A DNA stretch of 64,000 bases. Source: Sabellastarte sp. h YS-2021. Lineage: Eukaryota; Annelida; Polychaeta; Sabellida; Sabellidae. The notes below the pieces were generated by a model, which saw nothing but the letters and a program-made list of their open reading frames with translations, did no database searches and was not told the origin of the DNA. The stretch is from contig OZ024940.1 of the NCBI GenBank assembly GCA_964017235.1, forward strand, positions 2,542,001 to 2,606,000, written 5' to 3'. The translations under genes and the position numbers were made by a program. This document shows, in pieces, positions 11,054 to 22,920 of this stretch (its first letter is position 1; each line of letters starts with the position of its first letter).

Positions 11054-13021
11054 CTTATTAGCATTCAAAAGAAACAGACGTACGCTATAAGAATATAAAA
11101 CGCCGGAAGTACGTACGTGTTCACATATACTTAGATTATAATTTTATTGAACCAAAATACCAAATAAAATATTCGTTTGTAACTTCCTCTGTGCAGGAGC
11201 GTATATAAAGTTTGTTTGTTTGTTTGTTAGCATAATTGCCAATTGGCTTGATCTTGATAAAAAAATTCAGAAGATCGGATCTAGGTCCAACTTATGCCCC
11301 ATAAGATTTTGAGACTAAGCTTAGAGGACGTAAAATGACTATTTAAACATACTAAAATACTAGGCGATATTACAATGGCGCTAAATTTTATACAGTTTAC
11401 TGTAATGTAAAAAGGTTATTGCTCTAGATTTCTTCAAAGGGTGTTCCCCCCTCCCCCCCCCCTTATTACCTTATAGGAAAACTGTCTGCCATGTCCTGCA
11501 TAAATTAGGCCCCGTCTTATGTGACATTCTTTGTATTTATATAAAAAAAGGAAGTTGAACTTTGCAGACGACATTTGGCCAGTTTTTCCCGCCATTTTTC
11601 GAGTGTATCGCATAATCAGCCTCTGTTCAAGAATCTCTTTTTCTTTAATTCGTTTTTAACTTTCAGAAAATCTCCACAAATATAGTAAAGCTGTTTTCTT
11701 TTCAGCCAGTAGTTGAACCTATATCTTCAAGCGTATTTGTTTCTGTTTTTGTTTTGTTTTTCATTATTTTAATAAGAGTGTCATAAACTTGTTTAACATG
11801 TGTATATATTGATATAAGAAGAGAACACGTATCCTTGTAGATATATTTACTTTGTTTATGTGGAACAATACACAGATTTGAGGTGTAGGGAATTATAATA
11901 AATGTTGAATTGGTGTGTGTGGGCGATAATATAATATATACGTGTAAATTAGCGAAAATAAGGAAAAACTGTTGTTTTTCACAGATCCAGAAATTACAAT
12001 ACATTTTTCAATTGGTGTGTGGGTGATAATACGAGTTCTGTCTTATTTCAACAGAACTTATTTCAAGTTTTAAAATCTTAATCCGTTCAAACTTAAGTCT
12101 TACAAAGCCACAAAGCTAGTATTAAACCATATCCTTATAATTTATATAATTCAATCGTAAAAAAATTACTATCAGATAAAATTGTTTTCGAGAGTTCATT
12201 GGTTTTTAATGACATAATATAACCTCCAAATGTACCTTGTTTTCGACAAATACATTAACTTTTATAACTGTTTTTTTTTTTTTGGCTTCAAACAACAATT
12301 ATAATACCTTGATATATACCGTACTAGTAGAGCTTTTAGCCACAAGAAAATTTCACTAAATCTTCATTTTTCTGAGAAATTTCATTAGAATTACATAAGT
12401 TTCACAAATTGCTAGTTTCTACTTGAGCTATAAGTATAGATTTAACAATTTCACTATAGGAATTAATTATCACTATCCAATCTTATTAGCTAAAGTAGCT
12501 AAAATTAATGTCTAGTGAAAATTTCAACTTTTACAGTAATTTTGTCAATCTAAGTACAACAGATTTTTTATTTCTTCTGGCGACAAATGGAAAAATTAGA
12601 AAAAAATGGCAGAATAATTGAATATTTCATACCTTTGACTTTAGCAAACTGTCTGCTCTTATTAAGAATATGATTGGATATCTCTGAATTGCTGTCAGAG
12701 TACCTTTTTCACATTCCCGGTCGATAGAATCCATTGCTTATGGTACGGTCACACTTGCCCAGACAGACTCCTGTTTTTGACTTGAGATTTCTCCGCCATT
12801 TCCACAAAGATTTTTCAACACAATTATAAAGACCGGAAATGCGCAGCGACGAGTTTTCGTTCACTAGCGTTGCTAGCGTACATTATCATGCGAGGGAGAT
12901 CATATTGTAAAAGTAGTCCAAACGGCTGTAATTTGGCAAAGATATAATTCCTAAACAACTACATTTCTTGACTGAAAAATAGACGTTTTTGTTTTAAAAT
13001 CATACCGGTCTTTATAATAGC
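11054..13021. other. No gene recognised; AT-rich DNA
   Basis: 11195-11310 resembles repeat X in minus orientation (ATCTTGATAAAAAAATTCAG, GGATCTAGGTCCAAC). The rest shows poly-T stretches and short open frames without domains. No SINE or exon was found. Confidence 0.5.
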
Positions 13022-13170
13022 AATAAAGGACTTGGTTTGAGTACTGTATCGTTGAATAAATCACAAACATCCGGCCATAATGGACTCAGCCCTGTCGGGC
13101 TTCGTCCATTATTCCGCCCGGAAGTTTGTGATTTATTCGCTGATACAGTACTCAAACCTCGTCCTTTATT
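13022..13170. repeat. Long palindrome (foldback element)
   Basis: Left arm 13022-13084 and right arm 13104-13170 are near-perfect inverted repeats with a loop of about 20 bases. Shared arm blocks are GGTTTGAGTACTGTATC, GAATAAATCACAAAC and AATGGAC. A second, half-copy relative lies at 39430-39544, so this is a mobile or duplicated foldback family. Confidence 0.85.
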
Positions 13171-14094
13171 ACTACATTAATAAAACGAACAGAACCTCTG
13201 TAAAAATATCCGTTTAACGATGAATACGTAACATATTTACGGTTTACCTAATTAATAATCTTATGCCATCTGCTACCTTGGGCTAGTGGGTAACACACTC
13301 GCAAATTATCGGGGGAAGTGTGAACGGGGTACTATAGATGCCATTTGCGTTTCAATAGCTCCAATTAGTCATTGGGTGTCAGAGATGTCAAAAACAGCCC
13401 CCCCCCCCCCCCCCCCCCCTTACTCCCCAAGACACACAATTAATATGAAAATATATCTCTGTTAGAATCTTTTTTTGAAAATAATCTGATTTGATACTCT
13501 GTGAATGGTTTGCCTGGCTAAATTATGGAATTGCATAAATAGTCTTTGCAATGAATGTCAGATTATGATAGCTTACCGTAAACCCATTAATTTTTTCCCA
13601 TGAATATATTTAAATCAGCTCTAAGGTGATAGAACTCTATTAAAAACGTAACTATCTTTGCTCCTGTATAGTAATTGAATGGGTCATTTTTTTGCCTCTT
13701 GCCTTAAATTGGCACCGGAAATTGAAGTCAATAATCTTTTTAAATGCGTGGTCAACCTTGATCATTTAAGAAAAACATAAAAATATATAGTAGAATGTAT
13801 TAAAACCATATCAAGTTATCTTAATGATTTGGATATATATATAGATCAGGGTACTAATTCAGCAGATTACTAAATTTGGCACAAAAAGGAAGTTAATGAT
13901 AAATCATAAGTCTGTAGCCTATCAGGATTAGCGATACAAAATCTGAAGGACTATTAGCTGTATGTTGATTGGTTGCTCGCCGATTTAATGTAGGAAATTG
14001 TATTATCACCCAGAAAAAGGTTGTTTTGCTGTCTTAGTAAAGTTAGAAATGAAAAGCTTAATTGTTTATTTAATCATGTTAATATCAGATATCG
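13171..14094. other. No gene recognised; poly-C of 22 at 13398-13419
   Basis: AT-rich DNA. A short TGGGCTAGTGGGTAACACAC piece near 13278 resembles a SINE box A but has no further SINE sequence. Confidence 0.5.
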
Positions 14095-14283
14095 AGGAGC
14101 CGCGGTGGTGCAGTGGTAACACACTCGCCTCCCACCTCTGAGGTCTGTGGTTCAAACACCCGGACTCTAAGTGGGAAAGCTGGCAGTTGCTTACCGATGG
14201 TCGGCAGTTTACGGTACAGAACCTTGACACCAACTGTATGTACTGATTTCCTCCACCCACAAGACTACCTGTCGTGATATAAC
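14095..14283 (+). mobile_element. SINE type A, 3'-truncated
   Basis: Head GCCGCGGTGGTGCAGTGG and type A body as far as ACCTGTCGTGATAT; the final third of the tail region and the AAATAAAT tail are absent. Confidence 0.8.
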
Positions 14284-15488
14284 ATAACAAATAATATATG
14301 TATATATATTTGGGGTTTTTTCAAAATTTTGTTTTAATAAAAACATACATTGAGGCAAGGCCAGTCTAGAAACAGACAATTGCCAAATAATTCCTCTTTT
14401 AAAAATGGCTGCTTAAAGGGGGCGGGGGGGAGGGGGCAATAATACTTTTTTCCACAGAAGAGCCCACTAAATCGGTGCACAACCGTCGACCAATCAACAC
14501 GCAGCTTACAAACCCTCATATTTGTCTCAGCAATTCTGCTTGGCTAGAGTTAAAAAATCATTGTTAACATTATGCGCATTTGCCGATTTAAGTCACCTGC
14601 CATATTATCAAGCGAAGAAGTATGCTTGGAATTCTATACTGAAATTTCCATGTTTGGGCGGATTTTGGAGGGATTTTACCGCATCTAATAACTAGCTGTC
14701 AATTTAATGATCATATCTACGGTTATTTTATTGAGGGATAGATTGCTTTGTGTTTATATATAATTTATATAGAACTATGGTTATTTTATTGAGCTATAGA
14801 TTTCTTTGTCCTGATATAATATATATATAACTTATAAATTACATATATACACTTTGAAAAAAATCTTAAATTTCTGTTCATATCTTTCTGAGCATGGCTT
14901 TTTGCATGGAAAGAATTCTATGGAGAGAAAAAGCTATAGATGATTTCTTTGAATGGACAAAAAACACGTTAAAGACATGTTTTGTATGGTGTCTCAAAAA
15001 TGCCACCTTAGGGCAATTTTTAATAAGAAAACTATCAATTATATTTTTGATCTTACAAAACCCTCATAAACATCTCTAAGATATGGGATATAATTGCTAT
15101 CTACTTAGCGGAAACCCATTTTTTTCCCAGACTAAACAATTTAAACCAAACTAACCGATTATTAGGGTATACCCATTCTCTAGAGGGTGCCGATATTGTT
15201 GGATTAATTAACCCCTTTTTCTTATGTTTGTCACCTTATATGGGATCTTACGGGGTTCATCGGAATTTCTTAATATATCTGAATTCACAACATAAAAGGT
15301 TACCACTTCAAAGCATTTTAATCTATATAATTTCCATTGAACTGAAAAATAAAATATTAAGCTTATTTGTAACTTGCCCAGCATTTCTAGTTCATCAAAA
15401 TCCGCCATATTGTTGGTAATATTTACACACCTGGGCACGTGCGCAGCTGACATTTTTTGACAGTATTCCATCTCTCTCCAGAGATACT
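14284..15488. other. No gene recognised
   Basis: AT-rich; open frames of about 61 residues at 14334-14519 and 14894-15079 resemble nothing. A G-rich stretch lies at 14418-14437. Confidence 0.5.
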
Positions 15489-15682
15489 TGGTTGTGTAGC
15501 GGTTAGCGTGATTGCCTTCAACCTCTGAGGTCGCCCGTTCAAATCTCGACCCGGGGCACTTCATGTTGGAAAGTTGGTAGTTACTTGCCGATGCCCTGTT
15601 GGTTCGCAGTGCAGAATCTTGACCAACTGGTATGCACTGGTTTCCTCCACCCGTAAACTACCCACCGCAATATGACCCTGGC
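15489..15682 (+). mobile_element. SINE type B, 5' part of a B-A chimera
   Basis: Contains the type B head (TGTGTAGCGGTTAGCGTG, then GTTCAAATCTCGACCC) and body to ATATGACCCTGGCTG, then passes directly into SINE A without the normal B end. Confidence 0.8.
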
Positions 15683-15872
15683 TGAGGTTGGTGGTTCAAA
15701 CCCCGGGCCTTATGTGGGAAAGTTGGTAGTTGTTTACCGATGATCGGTAGGTTACAGTACAGAACCTTGACACCAACTGTATGTACTGGTTTCCTCCGCC
15801 CCACAAAACTACCCGTCGTGATATGACCTGTACAGTGTTGAAAGTGACATAAAAGCCCAAATAAATAAATAG
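15683..15872 (+). mobile_element. SINE type A, 5'-truncated, 3' part of a B-A chimera
   Basis: Starts inside the A head (GAGGTTGGTGGTTCAAACCC) and runs to the AAATAAATAAATAG tail. The junction with SINE B falls on the shared trinucleotide CTG. Confidence 0.8.
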
Positions 15873-16827
15873 ATCAAATGCTGTGTCACTTTTGGGACAC
15901 CGTATTTCAAATAGCATATATATATACATCATTTCTTATAACTGTTTGAATAAGCTCTATAGGATATCTGTCAAATGAATCTTGGATAGATATATCAATG
16001 TTGACGTATTTGTAAGCATTAATTAATTCAGTTGGCAGGCAGGTTGGACTAAATAATCATAATTTTGGATTTCTGAAAGAAGAATCTCTTGCTAGCAATC
16101 ATTAATATCACGCGGTTCAAAAGAAATTGAATATTGAACATTTGCCGACATAAATTGGTAATATGAACGGCATCATTTCGCAAAAATATATAGATGCAAT
16201 CTGTTTCAGAGGGAGCGGTCGTTTCTTGATCATTATCGACTTTATATGCAAGTATAAATGAAATAATTCTGTTGAATATTACATTACTTGTGTCATAAAT
16301 CGGCAGAGGTGCCGTAATTTGGCAGATCGGCACAGGAACAGAGGGACAAGAAAGGTATACACGTTGTTGAGAAGACTTCTTGGTCACAAAAGGGAACCTT
16401 CATATCTTTCGGAGGTAAATTAGCAAAGGACTAATTTGGCAATGATTTTCTTATTGCAATCATTGATATAACGGTGAGGTGAGATATTTTTAAAAATTAG
16501 TATTTGCTAAATTAGGTAATAGTTTTTTTTCGGCTGATATATGTGCATGACTGAACTTGGACGGAAATTTGGCGGCGAATTGGGCTAAGCTGCTTAAATG
16601 CCTTAAGTGTGTTTGTTGTATTTGTGCTAAGCCAGTGCTAAATTTGGGATGCCAAATTACGCCCCTTGCACTGAAAAGGATATCGGAAACTCAAATAGCA
16701 GTAAGTATATCAATCTGTTTACATAAGTATTAATGGGGGGTTAGTAAGTTGATACAATTTCAAAACAGAATCCACACGTTCAGGTTTTGCATACTTTTAG
16801 TGTGTGTGTGTTTTAGATTTGTTAAAA

Positions 16828-17005
16828 TTACTTCTGCCAAGGAGGTTACACAATCGTTTTTTGTCCGTTTGTATGTTAGCAAGATTACTCAAGAATGGCT
16901 AAACAGATTTACGCCAACTTTTCGGTTGGGTCTAGCTGGTGTAACATAGATCTAGTTTAATTTTGGGAATGATCGTCAACTGATTCCGGATCCAATCTCT
17001 TTTGC
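16828..17005 (-). repeat. Dispersed repeat X, fragment (minus orientation)
   Basis: Begins CTTCTGCCAAGGAGGTTA, followed by GTCCGTTTGTATGTTAGCAA, which is the reverse of the CAGA-rich end of repeat X. 15873-16827 upstream holds no recognised feature. Confidence 0.45.
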
Positions 17006-17028
17006 TAGGATTTTATTAATTCAGTCTG

Positions 17029-17264
17029 CAGGGGCGGATCCAGCTTCTAAGTAAGGTGGGGGTTCACATCAGACATGCCATAACTAGGGGGGTCGGGGGG
17101 GGGGGGGGGGGGGGGGCATGCACCCCTGGGGAACAAAAATTAACTTTTGGTAAAAATATAGTGCACTTTCTGTAAATTTAACACTACTCTCAAGAAATAA
17201 TTTTTCCTAAATGTCTATATGTCTATATAAACCACCCACCCCCCCACCCCCCGGATCCGCTAGT
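17029..17264. mobile_element. Short hAT-like MITE, copy 1
   Basis: Left end CAGGGGCGGATCCAGC and right end GGATCCGCTAGT are imperfect inverted repeats. The interior (GTAAGGTGGGGGTTCACATC, AACACTACTCTCAAGAAATA) matches the copy at 45539. The CAGGGG start is typical of hAT non-autonomous elements. Flanks AGTCTGCA and GGTCTGTA are weak duplication candidates. A G-run of about 22 lies inside. Confidence 0.7.
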
Positions 17265-17426
17265 GGTCTGTACAAGCCAATCGGCATCGCCGACACAAAA
17301 GCATCGCCCTGTAAACTGTGTGTTGATTGGCCCTCTTGAAGACACATATACACATCTTATTAACAACCTTTGGAAAGTCCACGAACCTTTTTCTACAAAG
17401 AAAACAGATCGCAGTTTATTTATAAG

Positions 17427-17716
17427 AGCACTCGGGGAACGCACGCTTCTGCCAAGGCCTGAACACTTCCAGTATTTACTCACGGGTGCAAATGATTGTA
17501 AAATGCTTTAGAGAAATTCCTGGATCCAGGTGGTGTGATCCGGAATCACCACAAAAAAATGAAACATTCGTTCCTTATTCCATTGTCGATGTTTCCGGAA
17601 CATTTCATCGAAATCCGTCCATAAGTTTTTGAGTTATTTTAAAAAAGAGAAGAAAAAACAAAACAGACGAACAGACACACACAGCCAAAAACATAACTTG
17701 ATTGGCATTGATAATA
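17427..17716 (+). repeat. Dispersed repeat X
   Basis: Start GAGCACTCGGGGAACGCACG, TCTGCCAAGGC, core GGATCCAGGTGGTGTGATCC, then GAAATCCGTCCATAAGTTTT and an ACATAACTTGATTGGCATTG end. Confidence 0.6.
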
Positions 17717-17771
17717 AGCAGACAAATCAGGATTTTTGAATAGAGCTTTGTCCAATCTGTTAAGCAGTAGA

Positions 17772-17852
17772 CTTAATTTAATTAATTAATTAATTTAATT
17801 AATTTGTTAATTTGACTTAATTTAATTAATTAATTAATTTAATTAATTTGTT
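17772..17852. repeat. TTAATTAA-rich tandem duplication
   Basis: A 43-bp TTAATTAATTTAATT-type unit occurs twice in direct repeat. Because TTAATTAA is self-complementary the tract can also fold back. Confidence 0.7.
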
Positions 17853-18899
17853 TGCAATGCCATGACATGATTAAGTTGGCACACTGATTTTTCACTTTGC
17901 CTGACGCACCTTAGGATTCCCCACTGCAGAGATCGGGTCCTGTAAAAAGTCTTAAATTAGATTGTAGTACATTGTTGATCAATCTTATTTGAAATTTTAT
18001 TGCATAAACCTACGTTTCCTGTAAATGTTTTGTATCATAAAGTTGAGGTATATTTATTTGCAAGTGCTGTAGACATAAGCTATATATAGAAACATATGAC
18101 GTCACGGGAAAACCCCCCCTCTCTTCCTTATAAGGATATAAAAAAATACATTCTCAAACAGGAATTAGCTAACTGGCACTTGAGTGGGTTTTTTTCCTGG
18201 AAACTATTCATTTAAAATTTCGCAAGAAATACTTTTGAATATTCGATGAAAAGAAAGATTTCGTGTGTTAACCACAAATTATATTCCAAATTCCACCGGA
18301 AGTGACTTCTGTTAGACAGTGATAAAATGTATTTCCAGAAAGAAACAGAGTTCAGTCTGGGATAAAACTATCAGGACAGTCTGACATTGTAAAATTTGCA
18401 AATTCCAGAAGGAGGAGAGTGGGGGGGAGGGGGGGGGGGAAGAGCTAGACATGACTTTCTCTGCAAAGGTATAAAAACACAAGTCAAAATATTGTTTAAA
18501 AGTAAAGTTATTAACCACGCGTGGAAGGTTGCACGTTCGTTGGATTCCGTGTGTTCAATCGTTGGTAAGATTACTGGGGGAAAACACAGTTTATCAGGGA
18601 TTTACATCACTTATCCACTGCAGGTAAGGTTTTTTTGTTTGAATTTTGGAAATGATATGCAACCAATATGCTGGGCCCCCAGATATTTCTTCAAAAAGGG
18701 CCTTCTTTTGGGCCCTAGGTGGATTGATGCGCTCTATGAGTATTCCCATTGCCCATATTTTAGTGTGTCACCAGTTTGCCTCTCTCGATTCTCCAGATTA
18801 TATACAGTCTCGAGCGTGAGCTTAATGACCGTCCGACTGGGCTACAATCAAAGCCATTGCAGACGACTGACCTCAGTTCTTCGAACATGTTAAAAAAAA
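17853..18899. other. No gene supported; one 165-codon open frame noted
   Basis: An open frame at 18396-18893 (+) passes through a poly-G run and lacks a recognisable domain or signal peptide. I do not call it a gene. Confidence 0.45.
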
Positions 18900-19190
18900 C
18901 AAGGCCGAAAGGTGTTTCTGCCCACTAGTGCGAGCGCAAAGCCATCGGAGACGCGAGTAGAGCACTAGAATTTATGAAAGTCTGGTGACGCAAAGAAATT
19001 CCAACTTAGACACATCCCACAGCTGGTGTAGAACTCAGACGGTCACCCAGTACTAACGTAGCCCATTGCTGCTTAACTTCAGTGAGCAGACAGATACTCA
19101 ACACGCTACGCCACAATTCATGAAAGTCCGGAGACAAAAATAAAAAGTGATTCCTAGAAGCGCGAACTCTAACGAGACTCGCGCTTAAAA
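18900..19190 (-). mobile_element. 5S-rRNA-like SINE with internal insertion
   Basis: Minus-strand copy: GCTGCTTAACTTCAGTGAGC (reverse of the 5S box-A region) and GGTCACCCAGTACTAACG. Compared with the other copies about 65 bp has been inserted between the GAGTAGAGCACT and CGGTCACC blocks. Confidence 0.75.
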
Positions 19191-20759
19191 ACCTTCTCGA
19201 CCAATCGCGTCAAAATCTTTCCCCATTCGGTGTCTGCAACAAATCTTTCTGGGGCTTCAACATGTAATATCCGTTCCTCTGATGGTATCACTCTTGTTTT
19301 TTCAGCGGTAAGTGTGCCATCAGACTAATTCTGTTGGGTGTTATGACCTAATTTTTGGGGGGTGTCGCGGCCAAGTTTTGTCCTCACTTTTCCCGATACG
19401 ACCATTCTGTCGCGAAAATTGTGGTCGGGTGGCAATAACTTGTAGTCGCCACTGTAAACAAAAATGCATACCTTATTTATCCGTACAAACATCCCCCTCC
19501 CTATTAATGGTCCCCCCCCCCCTCCTCTCTACCATTGCAAAATTTATATTTTGTGGTTTTACATCCTTCTCAACAGCCAACACCTTTGCGATTCTGAGAT
19601 TCCGAAAAAAAACGTGCTTTAGTATGTCCCCCAGTCGAATACCGCTTACGGGAAATAGAGAAAACCAAAACAAATCATGGCAGTTTTGTTCGCAATTGAC
19701 GCAAAAAAATCTATGATACAAAAAAGTTTATAATTTCTTCAGATTTAAGGTTTGTTTCCGATATATTAAGCTCTCCCGCCATTATACATGCTGGCAAGCG
19801 AGATCAAGGCTGTAAGTGTCCATTGTCACCCATTGCCACTGGACTCGAGAGTTGATTTATTTTATCCGTAATAACCCCCCCCCCCCACCCTTTTAAAAAA
19901 TGCATCGCCCCCGGGGCCATTGCATTTTAGCATGTTCCAGAAGGCCTCCATAACACCTCGTTCACACAGCTCTTTTGACACGAGCTACCTGTGAGCGGGC
20001 TCGTTTGTCGCTCGATGCATTTCATTGGCTGAAATCCGTTCCGTTTCATAAGTGTACAGAAGTGAGGATTTTGTATTTAAGTAGCATGCGTTCGCATCAA
20101 CACGAACAGTGTTTCCAATGTGTATCACATTTAAAAAAAAATGACCAAACGGAACTTTGTGAACGAAGCATTATGTAGGTAGAATACAATATCTACCAAA
20201 TGCAAAATGAGTTAATATTGCAAAATTCTTCTTCGACTTTGGGCATCGAGTATTTCGAGTAAAATACGTCCGGCTTCCTCTACGTGTGCCCCAACTTTGG
20301 AAAAGCTCTTCGTCATTTGTTCGGATTTAAGCGGCGACCACAGCTGGGCGTGTCAGGTCAAATCGCTTAGATGTGCACAGACCTTTAAATTTTATCGAGC
20401 AACTAGGTAAGAATGTCTCTGACGAAACTCCGAAGGACATTTGAATTCTCAAAAGCTGTTTGCGAAAAATTTTTTCAAAAGTCTCCACATTTAGATTAAA
20501 TGCACCTGAATATTTGTTTACATATAAAAAAACACATACATATCACTAGTTATTGTACAGAATTGCATTGTAGACAACAACCATTAAGAAAAAAAAACTA
20601 AATAATTACAAGTAACAAAGAATTTAATTAGTTTACATAACAGCATAATACAAGCATAATAAACATCTAAAAAATGACATTAAAAATGAAGAAAAGTCGC
20701 CCATAAAAGTTGCACTTAAATGCCCTTTATTCCATGCCTCTGTCTGAGCGGGAATTTTG
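19191..20759. other. No gene recognised
   Basis: Poly-C at 19872-19886 and 19512-19522. Open frames at 19312-19716 (+) and 19473-19721 (-) have no recognisable features. Confidence 0.45.
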
Positions 20760-20955
20760 GAGAATTAAATAAAACCTAGCCTTTCCTGAAGGCCCAAGTT
20801 TTGGAAAGTCCTTTTTTCCTGCCCTTGCAATATGTATGGTCTGAAAAGGGGGACAGACAGCCAGCCAGGCAGACAGACAGACAGCCAACCAGCTAGCCAG
20901 GCAGACAGACAGACAGGAATATGTGTACATATCTCTACATAAATACCTTGGCGAC
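20760..20955 (+). repeat. Dispersed repeat X fragment with (CAGA/CAGC)n array
   Basis: A GACAGACAGCCAGCCAGGCA array at 20851-20913 is followed by ATAAATACCTTGGCGACAC, the characteristic 3' end of repeat X. Confidence 0.55.
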
Positions 20956-20959
20956 ACTT

Positions 20960-21425
20960 ACTAAGGATAATTAGTATTACAAATTCGTCAGCAAGTTGCC
21001 ATTTTTTTTATAAATACAATATCCATTAACCGTGCAAAGCTAAAAATATATGTTATACACATCATTAGAAAGGTCTGGTTACAGAGCTTCTGCTCGTTTT
21101 TGTGGCATTAAAATCCATGTAGAAATGGCGGAGAAATCCCAAGTTAAAATATTGTAGTTTTTAAAAAAAAATATCACTGGTGCCCTTATAAATCTGATGG
21201 CCTTTCGTGCATTCCCATTAAATATGGACTTATTTTAGTTCATTAATCATGCAAAATGGCGTACCATAAAAGTGAAACACCCCTTATTGGACTTACACAA
21301 TAACTATACATATCTTATATATATCACTCATGAAGATTAACAATATAACACTTGTGTTACGCATTCGTATAATATTGTTATTTTCATTCTAGATATATTT
21401 TTGTATATATGTCATTCAAAATTTT
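20960..21425 (+). repeat. Dispersed repeat R
   Basis: Contains GGTCTGGTTACAGAGCTTCT, GTAGAAATGGCGGAGAAATC and AACACCCCTTATTGGA blocks shared with R copies at 3480, 22262 and 26285. 21430-22001 downstream has no recognised feature. Confidence 0.6.
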
Positions 21426-22001
21426 TGCCCCCCCCAACCCCATCGCCATCTTTGAAAAAATACAGCCTTAAGTTGATGGTAAAAACATTAATTTAATTAT
21501 TGATCAAAATTTTAAGTTCAATTATTTTTTGCCAATCTTAAAAGCCTTAGGAAAGGCTAATGTTTAACCTTTCAGGAGGAAACGGGCTGAAATTCTTTAG
21601 TTCTATGTGTATTATAGAGTTATGGAAATATTTGATGAACTTTTGGACAAAGACAATTTGGCTTTTAAAGCATTTTAAAATCTGCTTCTGTATAAATAAA
21701 ACAAATATCTTCTCTCAATGTTGACATTTAAGCGGGAAAGATTACGGATTTATAAAGTACTGATCGACGTGACGTAATCGACAGATTTGCAGAGCGCCTT
21801 AATCCCAGAAAGATGATTCCAACAGTCTGTGTGTTGAAGGGAAATAAAAGGTTCTGTCCAATTAAAGGTTCCTTATTTGTTTTATGTAATGTTAAGCAAC
21901 GTTTTGAAAAAGTTCCTGTAACTTTGGTCAGTCGGTCTCTAAAGTGAGGCATCGGCAAATATAAATTCCACTGAAGGGATTTTTCTTTCGTTAAAAGTGT
22001 C

Positions 22002-22252
22002 GGGGGGGGGGGGCACAGTGGTAACTCACTCGCCTCCCACCTCTGAGGTGGGAGGTTCAAATCCTGGACCCCTAGGTGGGAAAGTTGGTAGTTGGCTTAC
22101 CGATGGTGGGCAGTTTACAGGACAGAACCTTGACACCAACTGTATGTACTGGTTTCCTCCACCCACAAAACTACCCGGACCCGTTATCGTGACATGACCT
22201 GTACAGTGTTGAAAGCGACGTAAAAAAAAACCACAAAATAAATAAATAAATA
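22002..22252 (+). mobile_element. SINE type A with G-run at its 5' end
   Basis: A G-run of about 12 replaces the GGGGCCACGG start, followed by CACAGTGGTAACTCACTCGC, a normal body and an AAATAAATAAATAAATAC tail. Confidence 0.85.
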
Positions 22253-22261
22253 CAATGGCGT

Positions 22262-22640
22262 CTCTGTACCATGGATAATTAGCGCCAACAAGTGCCGATT
22301 TTTCACTAATATCTTGGAAACTATAAAACCTAGAAATATGTATTATATATCAAGAGAAAGGTTTTTTAACAGAGTTTCTGTACGTTTTTGTTGCATAAAA
22401 ATCCACGCAGAAATGGCGGAGAAATCACATGTTAAAGATTGAAGTTTTTATATTCACCGGCGCCCCTGTGTATATATATATATATAACTGACTTTCCCAC
22501 ATTCTCTATTTAAAGATGGATTTTTTCAGCTAATAAATCCATAAAAAATGGAGGGTGGTAAAAGTAAAACATCCCTCATTAGTCAAATAGAGAATTAGTT
22601 CATCACTCACAAAGATTAACTATATAATACTCTGTAATAC
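22262..22640 (+). repeat. Dispersed repeat R
   Basis: Same blocks as at 20960 (ACAGAGTTTCTGTACGTTTT, CGCAGAAATGGCGGAGAAAT, GTAAAACATCCCTCATTAG). Begins immediately after the SINE A tail. Confidence 0.6.
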
Positions 22641-22656
22641 TATATAATTAAATTAT

Positions 22657-22920
22657 GTGGTCTAGTGGGTCACACACTCATCTAGGAACACAGAGGACGT
22701 GGGTTCAAACTCAGGTACAGACAGATACATAGTAGGCTTGGATGATCCATTTAAAATGGCGGTCCTCTGTCATTGGGTCCTATCCCCAGTGGCAGGTTAA
22801 AGAACCTCAAGGACATTGATAAATGGTCATCCTTGAGCCTCTCTCTTTCAGTTGGGGGGGGATGTCAAGTCACTACAGAGCTTGGACTGTACTTGTAGAG
22901 TGTGGGTTGGTCAAATATAA
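22657..22920 (+). mobile_element. SINE type E, tRNA-like head
   Basis: Head GTGGTCTAGTGGGTCACAC and AGGACGTGGGTTCAAACTC (box A and box B), body and CTCTCTCTTTCAGTTGGGG as in the other E copies. Confidence 0.8.
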
